From Bacillus sp. AFS055030 (GTDB lineage Bacteria; Bacillota; Bacilli; Bacillales; Bacillaceae_G): 64,000 nucleotides of DNA. The notes under the pieces are model-generated. The model had not been told where the DNA came from. It was given only the letters and a program-made list of their open reading frames with translations, and did no database searches. This document shows, one piece after another, positions 9,210-19,230 of the stretch; position 1 is the stretch's first letter, and each line of letters opens with the position of its first letter. The position numbers were made by a program, and so were the translations under genes. The stretch spans positions 64,442 through 128,441 of the forward strand of contig NZ_NUGT01000079.1 in NCBI RefSeq assembly GCF_002574545.1, written 5' to 3'.

Positions 9210-12200
9210 ATGAAAAAAGAAAACAAGAAAGAATCTGTTCAAAATCGTGAAAAAAGGATTAGTAAACTTTGGTCTAAAGAAAATACATTTATGAAATCAG
9301 TTGAACAAAGGGAACATAATCAATCATTTGTTTTTTATGAAGGCCCCCCAACTGCAAATGGCTTACCTCATGTTGGTCATGCATTAGGACGTACGATCAA
9401 AGATGTGGTAGCTAGATATAAAACAATGGCTGGTTACCAAGTTGTTCGCAAAGCTGGTTGGGATACTCATGGATTACCAGTTGAACTCGGCGTTGAAAAG
9501 ATGTTAGGTATTTCAGGTAAGGCAGAAATTGAACGTTATGGTGTAAAAGCTTTTCTTGAAAAATGTAAGGAAAGTGTTTTTACTTATGAAAAACAATGGC
9601 GTGACTTTACTGAGCAATTAGGTTATTGGGTGGATATGGATGATCCATATGTAACATTAGATAATTCTTATATCGAAAGTGTATGGAATATCCTTGGGAC
9701 AATTCATGAAAAAGGTTTATTAGTAAAAGGTCATCGTGTTTCACCTTATTGCCCTAGTTGTCAAACATCACTTAGCTCACATGAGGTAGCTCAAGGATAT
9801 AAAGACGTAAAGGATTTGTCTGCAACTGTTAAGTTTAAATTGCAAAATGAAGATAATGTCTATTTCCTTGGATGGACGACAACTCCTTGGACACTTCCAG
9901 CAAATGTAGCGTTAGCTGTGAATCCAACAATGGAATATGTTCGTGCTAAAAAAGGTGAGGAAGTATATATTCTTGCGAAGGCTTTAGTAGAAAAAGTATT
10001 AAAGGCTGATTACGTCATTTTATCAGAATTTCTTGGGGCCGATCTAATCGGAATTAGTTATTTACCACCATTTCATTTCGTAAAAGTTGAAGTTGGACAT
10101 AAAGTGGTGAAAGCAGATTTTGTAACTGAAGGTAGCGGTACTGGAATCGTTCATATCGCACCTGCATACGGTGAAGATGATTATAAGGTTGTACAAGAAA
10201 ATGGGTTATCTTTTGTCAATGTAGTGAATGAAAAGGGACAATATACTGATGAAGTACCTGGTTTTCAAGGGCGTTTTGTTAAAGAGTGTGATGTAGATAT
10301 AGTAAGGTATTTAGCCGAAAACGAATTATTATTTAGTAAAGAAAAATATGAGCACAGCTATCCGCATTGTTGGCGCTGTGATTCACCATTACTTTATTAT
10401 GCGAATGAAAGTTGGTTTATCAAAACGACTGTTTTAAAGGATGAGTTTATTAAAAATAATGAAGAAGTTACATGGCATCCTGAACATATAAAACACGGTA
10501 GATTTGGTAATTTTTTAGAACAAATGGTAGATTGGAATATTAGCCGTAAAAGATATTGGGGCACTCCATTAAATGTTTGGGAATGTGATTTGTGTCATCA
10601 TCAATTAGCGCCAAAGAGTATAAATGAGTTATGTAGCCATTCAGTTGAAGAAATTGATGATTCAATTGAACTGCATAAACCTTTCGTTGATGAAGTCATT
10701 CTTAATTGTCCAAATTGTAAAGGGCATATGAAAAGAACACCTGAAGTAATTGACGTTTGGTTTGATAGTGGTTCGATGCCATTTGCCCAGTATCATTATC
10801 CTTTTGAAAATAAAGAAAAATTTGAACAACAATTCCCTGCGGATGTTGTCATTGAAGGGATTGATCAAACGAGAGGCTGGTTCTACAGTTTACTTGCGGT
10901 ATCTACTTTATTTACTGGGAAAGTACCATATAAACGAGTATTATCACTAGGTCATGTATTAGATGAAAATGGTCAAAAAATGTCTAAAAGTAAAGGTAAT
11001 GCACTTGATCCAGTAGAATTAATCGAAAAATATGGTGCAGATTCATTACGATGGGCTTTATTAGTAGACAGTGCGCCATGGAACCCGAAGCGTTTTTCTG
11101 AAAGAGTTGTTCAAGAAGCGAAATCGAAACTCATCGATACATTCGACAATGTATATAGTTTTTACAGTTTATATGCAAATTTAGATGGATTTAATGCAAA
11201 TACACAATATGAGTATGAATCAAGTACATTGGATAAATGGATCATTTCACGTTTGCATAGCACAATAAAAAATGTATCTAAAAATTTAGAGGATTATCAA
11301 TTTACAAATGCTGCAAGAGACATCGCTAAATTAGTAGATGAAGTAAGCAATTGGTATGTAAGAAGATCAAGAGAAAGATTCTGGTCAAATGGAATGGATA
11401 AAGAGAAGGCAGCGGCTTACTATACTCTGTTTGAAGTTTTAACAAAATTTAGTCAATTATTAGCTCCGTTTACGCCATTCTTAGCGGAAGATGTATTTTT
11501 TAATTTAACAAAACAAAGCGTCCACTTATCTGACTTTCCAGTTTGCGATGAAACACTAATCGACGCTCAACTTGAAAAGGAAATGGATGCAGTTCTAAAA
11601 GTAGTCGAACTTGGAAGAAGCATCCGAAATGCCAATTCATTAAAGATTAAACAGCCTTTAGGTAGTTTAACATTTGTTAGTAACAATGAGGAGATCGATT
11701 GGGATTTATATAAAGATATTGTATTAGATGAGTTAAACGTTAAAAAATTCCAACAAGTAAACAACGAAAATGAGTTTTCGATCTTAAAATTGAAATTGGA
11801 TTTTAAAAAATCAGGAGCAAAATTTGGAAAGCTTTCAAATTTAATCAATAAATCACTACAAACATTAACAAATGAAGAAGCAAAAAAAGTAATTGAGAGC
11901 GGATATGTTACTTTATTAATTGAAACAGGAGAAACGGTTAAAGTCGACGCCCAAGATATTTTAGTTGAAAAAAGCGCAAAAGAAGGTTTTGCATCAGCTA
12001 CAAATGGTGAATATACAGTAACACTCGACACCTTACTAACAGAAGAGCTTATCCACGAAGGTACGGTAAGAGAACTAATTAGATCGATTCAAGAATACCG
12101 TAAAGAATTAAACCTACCAATAAATATGCGTGTAGACATTGGAATAACAGCAAGGACAGAGTTTATTGAAATCATTGAAAAGTTTAAAGGAATGCTTGAG

Positions 12201-12305
12201 GAAAACTTATTAATGAGAAAACTAGTTGTAAAGAATCATGTGAACGGAAAAGAAATTAAACTTGGTGACTATCAAGCTGAAATTGAATTAGTTGCTTCTA
12301 ATTGA
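9210..12305 (+). CDS. ileS: Isoleucyl-tRNA synthetase, type 2 (eukaryote-like)
   Basis: This 1031-residue class I synthetase charges tRNA-Ile. The signature motif is PHVGHALG near residue 54 and the KMSKS loop is present intact ([13 protein letters not shown], about residue 590). The editing (CP1) domain includes [14 protein letters not shown]. Features of IleRS2 rather than the usual bacterial IleRS1 are the overall length and opening ([20 protein letters not shown]) and the long C-terminal region without the IleRS1 zinc finger. IleRS2 enzymes are generally poorly inhibited by mupirocin. The active-site motif is the ordinary HxGH order, not the rearranged GxHH form reported for hyper-resistant IleRS2 enzymes. 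A second, housekeeping ileS is expected elsewhere in the genome. Expression is governed by the isoleucine T-box. Confidence 0.93.
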   Translation: MKKENKKESVQNREKRISKLWSKENTFMKSVEQREHNQSFVFYEGPPTANGLPHVGHALGRTIKDVVARYKTMAGYQVVRKAGWDTHGLPVELGVEKMLGISGKAEIERYGVKAFLEKCKESVFTYEKQWRDFTEQLGYWVDMDDPYVTLDNSYIESVWNILGTIHEKGLLVKGHRVSPYCPSCQTSLSSHEVAQGYKDVKDLSATVKFKLQNEDNVYFLGWTTTPWTLPANVALAVNPTMEYVRAKKGEEVYILAKALVEKVLKADYVILSEFLGADLIGISYLPPFHFVKVEVGHKVVKADFVTEGSGTGIVHIAPAYGEDDYKVVQENGLSFVNVVNEKGQYTDEVPGFQGRFVKECDVDIVRYLAENELLFSKEKYEHSYPHCWRCDSPLLYYANESWFIKTTVLKDEFIKNNEEVTWHPEHIKHGRFGNFLEQMVDWNISRKRYWGTPLNVWECDLCHHQLAPKSINELCSHSVEEIDDSIELHKPFVDEVILNCPNCKGHMKRTPEVIDVWFDSGSMPFAQYHYPFENKEKFEQQFPADVVIEGIDQTRGWFYSLLAVSTLFTGKVPYKRVLSLGHVLDENGQKMSKSKGNALDPVELIEKYGADSLRWALLVDSAPWNPKRFSERVVQEAKSKLIDTFDNVYSFYSLYANLDGFNANTQYEYESSTLDKWIISRLHSTIKNVSKNLEDYQFTNAARDIAKLVDEVSNWYVRRSRERFWSNGMDKEKAAAYYTLFEVLTKFSQLLAPFTPFLAEDVFFNLTKQSVHLSDFPVCDETLIDAQLEKEMDAVLKVVELGRSIRNANSLKIKQPLGSLTFVSNNEEIDWDLYKDIVLDELNVKKFQQVNNENEFSILKLKLDFKKSGAKFGKLSNLINKSLQTLTNEEAKKVIESGYVTLLIETGETVKVDAQDILVEKSAKEGFASATNGEYTVTLDTLLTEELIHEGTVRELIRSIQEYRKELNLPINMRVDIGITARTEFIEIIEKFKGMLEENLLMRKLVVKNHVNGKEIKLGDYQAEIELVASN

Positions 12306-12316
12306 ATAGTTTAAAG

Positions 12317-12356
12317 AAAATGACAGACTAATAATGATTATAGTCTGTCATTTTTC
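12317..12356 (+). terminator. Terminator after ileS
   Basis: AAAATGACAGACTA pairs with TAGTCTGTCATTTT around a 10-base loop, ending in T-rich sequence. Confidence 0.9.
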
Positions 12357-12459
12357 TTATTAAATGACGTTAGCAAGGGATCTTATTTTTTTAATTAATG
12401 ATTTAAAGCTTTCTTAATATAACTGTTGAAATAAAGTAGAATGATGAAAGGAGGATCAA

Positions 12460-13140
12460 ATGATTTCTAAACAGAAGTGTTGATGGATAGTTGGAATGCG
12501 GATTTTCATTTGCAGTATGCGAAATTAAATTTTGTAATCCTACTGAAAATAGAAAGTTAAAAACGGTGGACTCTATGATCTCTCAAAACTACTTTCTTTG
12601 TCCAATTCAGTAAATATACTATCTGGTGGATTGATAAAGTGAAGAACTTCCTCGTTGCTACATTTGTACAGTCGAAAAATCTTTCTCAAGCATTCATAGC
12701 CACTTTGCGTATCTTATATAAACTCCCTCCTTTATTAGAAGATATTTCAGTAAAATTATAAATGAAAGTGAAAAAGACTAGGTAGGAACAATTTGTCCCT
12801 TTAGTTTTTTTAGATAATGAATTAGACTTTAATTACTTTATATTCATAGTACTTTAAATCATAATCCTAGGCTTACAAACAATGATAAAATTGTTACAGC
12901 GGCAATATTAGTGGTATTGTCCCGCATGAAGATATTGAAGAAGACATCGTTACTTTTGTAGATTTTGTGAATTTTTTAACATGTGTCTATAATGATAATG
13001 GAACAGATTTGGAAGGATTGTTGGTTGGATATAAAGAAATAAAATCTTCATTTTTTAGATTAATAGATTCAAAAGTATTAGATACTAACAACCAAGCCAT
13101 ACAAATGAAAGGAATCATATCTAATGAAAAAAATAACTAA
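12460..13140 (+). pseudogene. Decayed coding region (remnants in several frames)
   Basis: AAAGGAGG precedes ATG 12460, but that frame stops after seven codons. One base earlier in phase, the sequence reads on as VLMDSWNADFHLQYAKLN, and further open stretches occur at 12609-12761 (50 codons, with YTIWWIDKVKNFLVATF) and 12889-13140 (83 codons with no usual start codon, ending EIKSSFFRLIDSKVL and beyond). The last stretch overlaps the start of the intact gene at 13124 by 17 bases, as an upstream operon partner would. I read this as one or two genes destroyed by frameshifts and stops. No family is recognised, and short open stretches also arise by chance in AT-rich DNA, so this is tentative. Confidence 0.45.
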
Positions 13141-13786
13141 AGTTTTTTTATTACTATTTTTAATTGTTTTTTTCTTATATATGTATAAAGCGATCACTAC
13201 GCCTAAACCAATTGGTTACTATGCTGGGGAGGATGAGAAAAAACTGTCTTATAACGGAGTAAATTATTTGTACATTACTTCCGAAGTTAATGAGCAAATA
13301 GGTAATAAATTAGGAATAATTGTTAATGAATATAACTACCAAAAAAAGTGGATTAACTTCGATCTATATAATTTGTTTTCAGTGAAAGATGAGGCATACA
13401 GACTAAGCGAATATGGAGAAAAAGACTATTTAGTTATTAAATCAAATCCAATCATGGAAAGCATTACAAGTCTTTATGTTAGTGCAGAACAAAAAAGTTT
13501 ACCTATACAGTTTATCCCTAAATTAACTTTTGCTGAAGAGAACAAATTACCTATTCTAACTAATGATTACTTTTTAGTAGGCTCTATTAGAGATGAAAAT
13601 CTAATTGGAAATAAATTAGCTGCAGTTGAAATAGAAAATAAAAGTATGAATATTTTGTCTATCAAAGAAAGTGTGAAAGATGAATGGATAGCCTTAAAAA
13701 ATGGTGATAAATATGATGTTTATTCAAAGAAAAGAGATTTGCTAACGAGTATTCCTACTAAACTATATTTGGAGTTGGAAATATAG
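13124..13786 (+). CDS. Membrane-anchored or secreted protein, unknown function
   Basis: The 220-residue product starts MKKITKVFLLLFLIVFFLYMY, an N-terminal hydrophobic segment after two lysines, which is an uncleaved anchor or signal peptide without a lipobox. The rest is hydrophilic, with mixed beta-rich sequence and several Tyr/Asp/Lys-rich stretches; it should lie outside the membrane. I recognise no domain. AAAGGA lies upstream of the ATG. It follows, and slightly overlaps, the decayed frame at 12889-13140, which suggests that it was once second in a small operon. Confidence 0.7.
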   Translation: MKKITKVFLLLFLIVFFLYMYKAITTPKPIGYYAGEDEKKLSYNGVNYLYITSEVNEQIGNKLGIIVNEYNYQKKWINFDLYNLFSVKDEAYRLSEYGEKDYLVIKSNPIMESITSLYVSAEQKSLPIQFIPKLTFAEENKLPILTNDYFLVGSIRDENLIGNKLAAVEIENKSMNILSIKESVKDEWIALKNGDKYDVYSKKRDLLTSIPTKLYLELEI

Positions 13787-13817
13787 GTGTATAATATCTA
13801 TGATTTGATATGACACC

Positions 13818-14018
13818 AATTTTACTCCAATAGGGGAATGGTACAATGGGTGTTCAGAATCCGGCTGCAAAGTTTGGCAGCTAAAAATTTTCCGGGAGGT
13901 GTAATACAATGGCTAAAGTAGCTCGTGCTCTTTCAACTTATATTAGGGGCTTTTTTATTTTGTCCAAAAAAGGAGGTGATTAAAGAAAAAATCAAAAACG
14001 GTGATGAATTTTACTCCA
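13818..14018. repeat. Pair of 12-bp direct repeats
   Basis: AATTTTACTCCA occurs at 13818-13829 and again at 14007-14018, enclosing a non-homologous stretch with a short ORF. It could be a target-site duplication, a paired binding site or chance. Confidence 0.3.
13909..13983 (+). CDS. Possible 24-residue small protein
   Basis: ATG 13909 is preceded by a strong GGGAGGTG (13894-13901) at 7 bases spacing, and the frame reads 24 codons (MAKVARALSTYIRGFF, then a short polar end) to TAA. The peptide is amphipathic and basic. Its last codons coincide with a second near-perfect Shine-Dalgarno sequence (AAAGGAGGTGAT, 13969-13980), but no ATG follows at normal spacing. The 13787-14199 gap otherwise holds a GCTGC/GCAGC hairpin near 13864-13881 and a weak hairpin at 14163-14185. 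A real small protein, a leader peptide or a fragment are all possible. Confidence 0.35.
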   Translation: MAKVARALSTYIRGFFILSKKGGD

Positions 14019-14199
14019 TTTTGTAAGAATTGAAGAAACTTACTAACATAATCTATTAACAATTATTTATCAATTGCTGTAAAAAGGTTCAAACAATTAT
14101 CAATAGCAAGGAATAATTGATGAAGGGACATATGTCTAAATTGGTGATAGAACATATGTAGAGGATAATCATCATTCAATTATCCCCCCCTTATGTACA

Positions 14200-14802
14200 T
14201 TAAATTAATCCAATTAAAAGATAAATAGCAGTTCCCCAAATAAACAAGGCGGAGCATTTGTTGAATATGTTCATTAAGCCTCCTGTATTGTCTACCTTCT
14301 TCATGACTGAGCCTGCGAATGTTAATCCAAAAAACCAAATCCAAGATACTATAATACATGCGATCGTAAAGTAAACTTGTTCCCATCCGACATATTTTAA
14401 TGCACTTGTTCCAATTACTCCGACAGTATCTAAGATTGCATGGGGATTTAATAAGGAAACTGATAATGCAAAAATGATTTGTTGCCTACTAGGTAATGCA
14501 CTGTTCGATTCAATTGCTGCTGGTTTAGACATCCAAATAACATACCCCATGTAAACTAAAAACAAAATACCAGCAATCATCAGACTAATTTTTAGCCATT
14601 CAAATTGTAGTACGATTGTGGAAAGTCCAAAAACAGCTAAAAGAATTAAAAAAGTATCACAGATCGAAGCAGTAAGAGTCGCAGGAAGCGCTCGAATTAG
14701 TTTGGGCTGTGTGGCACCTTGTGAAAATACAAATACATTTTGTACCCCTAAAGGTAAAATAAGTCCGAATGCTAGGACTAGACCATGAATAATGGCTTCC
14801 AT
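14200..14802 (-). CDS. yisU: LysE/ArgO-family amino acid exporter (YisU-like)
   Basis: This 200-residue protein has five to six membrane helices and the LysE-family opening, with GLILPLGVQNVFVFSQG near residues 13-29, and the later NPHAILDTVGVIG segment, where the family has its conserved Asn-Pro pair. Such proteins export basic or other amino acids. The minus-strand RBS is AAAGGGAG. It is divergently transcribed from a MocR-type regulator, the same arrangement as yisU-yisV in B. subtilis, so control by that regulator is likely. The symbol rests on this combination, not on an alignment. Confidence 0.85.
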   Translation of the reverse strand: MEAIIHGLVLAFGLILPLGVQNVFVFSQGATQPKLIRALPATLTASICDTFLILLAVFGLSTIVLQFEWLKISLMIAGILFLVYMGYVIWMSKPAAIESNSALPSRQQIIFALSVSLLNPHAILDTVGVIGTSALKYVGWEQVYFTIACIIVSWIWFFGLTFAGSVMKKVDNTGGLMNIFNKCSALFIWGTAIYLLIGLI

Positions 14803-14859
14803 CTAATCAACTCCCTTTCAATTACTATCTTACTATGATAAAACTAAAAGAAAACAACC

Positions 14860-14887
14860 AATTGGATGGTTTTATATCCACCCAATT
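14860..14887. promoter_or_regulatory. Inverted repeat in the LysE/MocR divergent region
   Basis: AATTGGATGG (14860-14869) and CCACCCAATT (14878-14887) form a 10-bp inverted repeat with one mismatch and an 8-base spacer. It lies 14 bases before the regulator start and 58 before the exporter start, a sensible place for a MocR operator. Confidence 0.5.
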
Positions 14888-14900
14888 TAGGGGGAGTTAG

Positions 14901-16322
14901 ATGAAATGGAAACTAAATCGTGATTCTCATTTGACACTTCAAGACCAAATTGTAGATTGGATAAAATCTCGTATTGAACGAGGTGATTGGTCTGTTGGCA
15001 CAAAGATTCCATCACAGCGGCATCTAGCATCGCAATTTGATGTGAACCGCAGTACTGTACAACTTGCACTTGATGAATTAAGGGCAGATGGTTTGATCGA
15101 ATCAAAAATGGGTTCAGGGGTATTTGTAGCAAATAATTCTTGGAATGTATTATTGAAAAAATATCAACCAAATTGGCACAGACATATTGAATCAAGTATT
15201 CATAAACCAAACTTCCATACGATTCAACTCATAAATGAATATGAGCAGATGGATCATATCATACGGCTTGGTACAGGTGAATTATCACCAGATTTACTAC
15301 CAACTAAACAAATAGAAGATTCGTTAAGAAAGATTTCACTTGATTCCAAAGCAATTGGCTATTCATCTCCGCAAGGGAGTGAAAAGCTCCGAAAAATTTT
15401 ATGTAATTATTTAAAAAAACGTGGTATTGAATCAACACCAGAGAACATTTTAATTGTTTCGGGTGCACTTCAAGCACTTCAATTGATTGCTGTTGGATTA
15501 TTAGAAGAGGGATCCATTTTATTCCATGAACCCTTTTCGTATTTAAATTCAGTACATCCCTTTCAATCTAATGGAATGCAAATGATTTCAATTTCAAGGG
15601 AATGTCAATTAAAAGATAATTTACGGGCGCATAAAGGAAGGAGGCAATCTTTATTCTACTGCGTTCCAACACTTAACAATCCAACAGGTTATAATTGGTC
15701 ATTGGAAGAAAAGCAATATCTTTTTAATACATGCAAGGAGCTACAAATTCCGATTATTGAAGATGATGTGTATCATGAATTGCTTTTTGAATCAACTCTA
15801 CCAGCTATAAAATCGTTTGATAAATCAGGACAAGTTCTTTATATAGGGAGTGTTTCAAAAACACTTAGTCCAGGATTAAGAATTGGTTGGGTTGTTGCAC
15901 CTTCACCTGTAATTGAACGATTAGCTGATATAAAAATGCAAACAGATTATGGTTCAAGTGCCTTTTCACAAGAAATCGTATCTCACTGGATCTCAAGCGG
16001 TCTATACGAAAAGCATCTTATAAACCTCCGAGAACAATTACAAAGAAGAGCACTATTCGTAGAAGAAATTTTAGAAAAGAAATACACAAAAATAGCTTCA
16101 TGGAAAAAGTCTGAAGGTGGTTTCTACATATGGCTCAAGTTTCATAAACCGATTGTAAATAAGTCTTTCTTTTTAAAATTACTTAAAGAAAATATATTGA
16201 TTAATCCAGGGTATATTTACGAACCAAGAGATTTATACCATATTCGTCTTTCGTATGCCTATGCATCATTGGAAGAGTTAAAAAAGGGGTTAACTATTTT
16301 ACTACAAATAAGTCAACTGTAA
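14901..16322 (+). CDS. yisV: MocR-type GntR/aminotransferase transcriptional regulator (YisV-like)
   Basis: This 473-residue protein joins an N-terminal GntR winged helix-turn-helix (residues about 10-75, with TKIPSQRHLASQFDVNRSTV) to an aspartate aminotransferase fold type I domain. The PLP-binding lysine is the one in SVSKTLSPGLRIGW; YCVPTLNNPTGYNW and PIIEDDVYHELLF are the typical cofactor-site segments. Proteins of this type use PLP as a sensor and control a neighbouring gene. Here the neighbour is the divergent LysE-type exporter, with an inverted repeat between them. GGGGGAG lies just upstream of the ATG. Length is normal. Confidence 0.92.
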   Translation: MKWKLNRDSHLTLQDQIVDWIKSRIERGDWSVGTKIPSQRHLASQFDVNRSTVQLALDELRADGLIESKMGSGVFVANNSWNVLLKKYQPNWHRHIESSIHKPNFHTIQLINEYEQMDHIIRLGTGELSPDLLPTKQIEDSLRKISLDSKAIGYSSPQGSEKLRKILCNYLKKRGIESTPENILIVSGALQALQLIAVGLLEEGSILFHEPFSYLNSVHPFQSNGMQMISISRECQLKDNLRAHKGRRQSLFYCVPTLNNPTGYNWSLEEKQYLFNTCKELQIPIIEDDVYHELLFESTLPAIKSFDKSGQVLYIGSVSKTLSPGLRIGWVVAPSPVIERLADIKMQTDYGSSAFSQEIVSHWISSGLYEKHLINLREQLQRRALFVEEILEKKYTKIASWKKSEGGFYIWLKFHKPIVNKSFFLKLLKENILINPGYIYEPRDLYHIRLSYAYASLEELKKGLTILLQISQL

Positions 16323-16389
16323 TTATTTAGAGGTAGATATGTTTTGTATCTGGAAGTGTTGATAATAAAAAACGATTTCAAACTATGAG

Positions 16390-16420
16390 AAAGAGCACCG
16401 AGATCTCGATGCTCTTTTTT
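16390..16420. terminator. Terminator between the MocR gene and the P450 gene
   Basis: AGAGCACCGAG pairs with CTCGATGCTCT (one mismatch), with TTTTTT on the plus strand and TTTCTC on the minus strand. It can serve the two convergent genes. Confidence 0.82.
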
Positions 16421-16484
16421 GTTATGCTGTTACTCAAATTAATAAAAAATTTTCTCTTTGAAACTAGCTGAATTTGATCGAACT

Positions 16485-17690
16485 TTACTGAACACTTGCC
16501 TGAATCTTTAAGCTTTCAAACCCACGAAATGCAACATTTTTACGTCGAGTCGGTTCTTCAATTAAAACTGGATTAACTAAATGTTTAATCAGTTTTTCAA
16601 TTGCAATTTGCCCTTCTAGTCTAGCAAGAGGGGCACCTAAGCAAAAATGTGGACCAGATGAAAATGATAAATGTTTAATAATTTTTCGAGTGATATCAAA
16701 TGTTTCAGGATTATTAGTGACTGCTGGATCGTAGTTGGCTCCACCTAATGAAACCATAAAGTAATCACCTTTTTTGATCGAATTTCCAAAGAATTTAAAG
16801 TCTTCTCTAGCCCATCTCGAAGTAAAAATAACAGGTGATTCATATCTTAATATTTCTTCAATAGCTGAAGGAATTAATGTTAAATCATTTTTTAATAGCT
16901 CCAATGCTTCAGGATGTTTTAATAATAAATAATATCCATTCGTGATTAAATTAACAGTAGTTTCATGGCCAGCTATTAGTAAAAGAAGACAACTTGCGAT
17001 CATTTCATCTTCACTTAATTTATCTCCAGATTCCTCTGCTACGATTAAATGGCTGATTAAATCCTCTTTAGGTTCAATTCTTCTTTTAGATATAAGATTT
17101 CTGAAATAATTAGAAGCATCAAGAATATCCTTTGACACTAATTCTAAATCCTTCATAGTCGTATTAAAATCTATAAATTTTATAAATGCTTCTGACCAAT
17201 TGCGAAATAAATCGCGATCTTCTTTAGGAACACCTAAAAGGTCCGTTATGACAAAGACAGGTAGTAAATATGAGAAATCACTTATGAGTTCGTGGGTAAA
17301 TTTTCCCTTCATATTTGCGATAATATGATCAGCAATTTCATTTACCGTAACCCGTAAATTTTCAACCATTCTTGGAGAAAAAGCTTTGTTCACAAGATTT
17401 CTTAGTCTTGTATGATCAGGAGCATCTCGAAATAACATCATTTTTCGATTTATTGCAATTGCGGGCATAACACTTTCAGGTATTTGTTCAGGTGGAGCGA
17501 CTTTTGTTTCTTCTTTTATAAAACGGGGGTCTTTTAGCATGACTTCTGCTTCTCTATAGCCTGTTACTAGCCAACCGGTTCTTTGAAATAGCTCTGTGTA
17601 AAGCACAGGACTAATTTTTCTTGCGGTACTAAAAAATGAGTATGGGTCTTTGTAAAAATGCTGTGGATTCATTTTTAACTGATTATTCAT
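16485..17690 (-). CDS. Cytochrome P450
   Basis: This 401-residue soluble P450 has all core motifs: the oxygen-activating AGHETT in helix I (about residue 240), the ExxR motif in EEILRYESP, and the haem loop FSSGPHFCLG with the iron-ligand cysteine near residue 350. Length and sequence are of the bacterial class I type (CYP107/CYP109-like), which needs separate ferredoxin and reductase; none is adjacent. The substrate cannot be told; fatty acids and terpenoids are usual for relatives. The minus-strand start has AAGGGAG upstream. It is a single gene. Confidence 0.93.
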   Translation of the reverse strand: MNNQLKMNPQHFYKDPYSFFSTARKISPVLYTELFQRTGWLVTGYREAEVMLKDPRFIKEETKVAPPEQIPESVMPAIAINRKMMLFRDAPDHTRLRNLVNKAFSPRMVENLRVTVNEIADHIIANMKGKFTHELISDFSYLLPVFVITDLLGVPKEDRDLFRNWSEAFIKFIDFNTTMKDLELVSKDILDASNYFRNLISKRRIEPKEDLISHLIVAEESGDKLSEDEMIASCLLLLIAGHETTVNLITNGYYLLLKHPEALELLKNDLTLIPSAIEEILRYESPVIFTSRWAREDFKFFGNSIKKGDYFMVSLGGANYDPAVTNNPETFDITRKIIKHLSFSSGPHFCLGAPLARLEGQIAIEKLIKHLVNPVLIEEPTRRKNVAFRGFESLKIQASVQ

Positions 17691-17950
17691 GTAACTGTTC
17701 TCCCTTATAAATGAAATGAGTCTATTTATTTCTATTTCTGTGAAAAAGGATTATTACCAAATTTTGGATGGTATAAAAAAAGAATACTTATCCACTGAAT
17801 GATTTTCATGAGGAATTAGGTATAAATGAATAATAAATAAATCAAATGAAAATTAAGAAGATTAAATCATGATTTATGGTAAAATAAGGTACTTCAAGTA
17901 TACAAACTAGGTTTATGAGATTATTCGACGTGTAAGAAAGGGGTAATTTG

Positions 17951-18505
17951 ATGGACTTTCCAATTTTAGAAACAGAAAGATTATCATTAATGCAAATTAC
18001 ACAAAAAAATGTTGATGAGGTTTTTTCCATTTTTTCAAATAAAGAGTTAATGAAATTCTATGGTATGGACCCCTTTACTGAAAAAGATCAAGCTGTTAAA
18101 ATGATCGATTCATTTCAAACTAGATTTGAAAATCAACAAGGAATGCGTTTTGGAATAGTAGAAAAAGAATCCAAAAAATTAATCGGAACAATTGGATTAA
18201 ATAATTTAGTTTTACATGCTAGAAGAACGGAAATTGGTTATGATTTATTACCTGAATATTGGAGAAAGGGATATATGTCAGAAGCAATTAAGGAAATTAC
18301 ATCATATTGCTTTAATCAACTAGGATTATATCGAATTGGAGCTATTATTTTTCCAGATAATACAGCTTCATCGACATTAGTTGAGAAGTTACGGTTTCGA
18401 AAAGAAGGATTACTTAGAGGCTATTTAGTTCAAGGAGACCAGTCATATGATTTAAACGTATTTTCACTTATTAAACCTGATTGGGAAAAATTAAACGAAC
18501 AATAA
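17951..18505 (+). CDS. GNAT N-acetyltransferase, RimJ/RimL type
   Basis: The frame opens at TTG 17948, but the ATG at 17951 has AAAGGGG 7 bases upstream and is preferred (184 residues). The sequence fits the RimJ/RimL branch: ETERLSLMQITQKNVDEVF at the start, then EIGYDLLPEYWRKGYMSEAI with the acetyl-CoA loop, and FPDNTASSTLVEKLRFRKEG, where the family carries its NxAS segment. Targets in the family include ribosomal proteins, spermidine and drugs; nothing shows which applies here. It is followed 58 bases later by a HAD phosphatase and may be co-transcribed. Confidence 0.85.
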   Translation: MDFPILETERLSLMQITQKNVDEVFSIFSNKELMKFYGMDPFTEKDQAVKMIDSFQTRFENQQGMRFGIVEKESKKLIGTIGLNNLVLHARRTEIGYDLLPEYWRKGYMSEAIKEITSYCFNQLGLYRIGAIIFPDNTASSTLVEKLRFRKEGLLRGYLVQGDQSYDLNVFSLIKPDWEKLNEQ

Positions 18506-18563
18506 TAAATTGAAATATTCATAATATAGTAAAATAGTCCAATGAAGGAAAGGGAGAAATAGA

Positions 18564-19220
18564 ATGATTAAAGCTGTAATTTTTGATTTTGATGGTCTAA
18601 TTGTCGATACTGAGTCTGTTTGGTTCGAAGCATATAAGGAAGTACTACAACGATATGAAGTGGGGTTAACTTTTCAAAAGTTTTCAGAAGTTGTAGGAAC
18701 AAGTGATGAAATTTTATTCGATTTTATTAATTCAAATTTAAAAGAACCAATTGAAAAAGAACTGATCGAAGAAATGGCTAAAGAGTTAGTTGATGAGAAA
18801 CTACTCGAGCCTGCACTTCGAGAAAGTGTAGAAGATTATTTAGTTTCAGCAAAAAATGCAGGATTAAAAATAGCGCTGGCTTCTAGCTCATCAAGAGAAT
18901 GGGTAGAGGGCTTCTTAAAAAAATTAAATATTTACGAATACTTCTCAGTCATTAAGACGAAAGATGATGTGAAGAATGTAAAACCAGACCCGGAGTTATA
19001 TTTAAAAGCAATTGAGGCAATTGGTGTTCAAGCTAAAGAAGCTATCGCATTTGAAGATTCGTTGAATGGATTAATCGCTGCAACAAAAGCAGGATTACAC
19101 TGTGTAATCGTTCCGAATCAAGTTACATCACATTTAGAGTTTGAGAATCATAGTTTAAGATTATCATCTATGGCAGAAAAATCTTTAGAAGATGTAATTA
19201 AGCATATAATAAACAAGTAA
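18564..19220 (+). CDS. HAD-superfamily phosphatase, beta-phosphoglucomutase-like (YhcW-like)
   Basis: This 218-residue protein has the HAD core: the nucleophile motif FDFDGLIVDTE at residues 7-17, the threonine/serine motif LASSSS near residue 106, the lysine of KPDPELYL near 145 and the acidic FEDSLNG near 166. The cap domain between motifs one and two is the helical type seen in phosphoglycolate phosphatase and beta-phosphoglucomutase relatives. The substrate is probably a small sugar phosphate, but that is inferred. AAAGGGAG lies upstream of the ATG. It ends at a hairpin shared with the convergent MFS gene. Confidence 0.88.
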   Translation: MIKAVIFDFDGLIVDTESVWFEAYKEVLQRYEVGLTFQKFSEVVGTSDEILFDFINSNLKEPIEKELIEEMAKELVDEKLLEPALRESVEDYLVSAKNAGLKIALASSSSREWVEGFLKKLNIYEYFSVIKTKDDVKNVKPDPELYLKAIEAIGVQAKEAIAFEDSLNGLIAATKAGLHCVIVPNQVTSHLEFENHSLRLSSMAEKSLEDVIKHIINK

Positions 19221-19230
19221 TATAAATTAA

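Noticed and set aside
11567-12031. 154-codon minus-strand frame inside ileS
   Set aside because: It lies wholly within the strongly supported synthetase, has no ribosome binding site and no family resemblance; it is a shadow frame.
13818-13983. A riboswitch in the region before the small ORF
   Set aside because: The GCTGC/GCAGC hairpin and surrounding bases do not match any riboswitch consensus I can recall, including fluoride, preQ1, ZTP and cyclic di-GMP types.
14180-15210. Extra minus-strand frames over the LysE/MocR region
   Set aside because: They overlap the well-supported genes in wrong frames.
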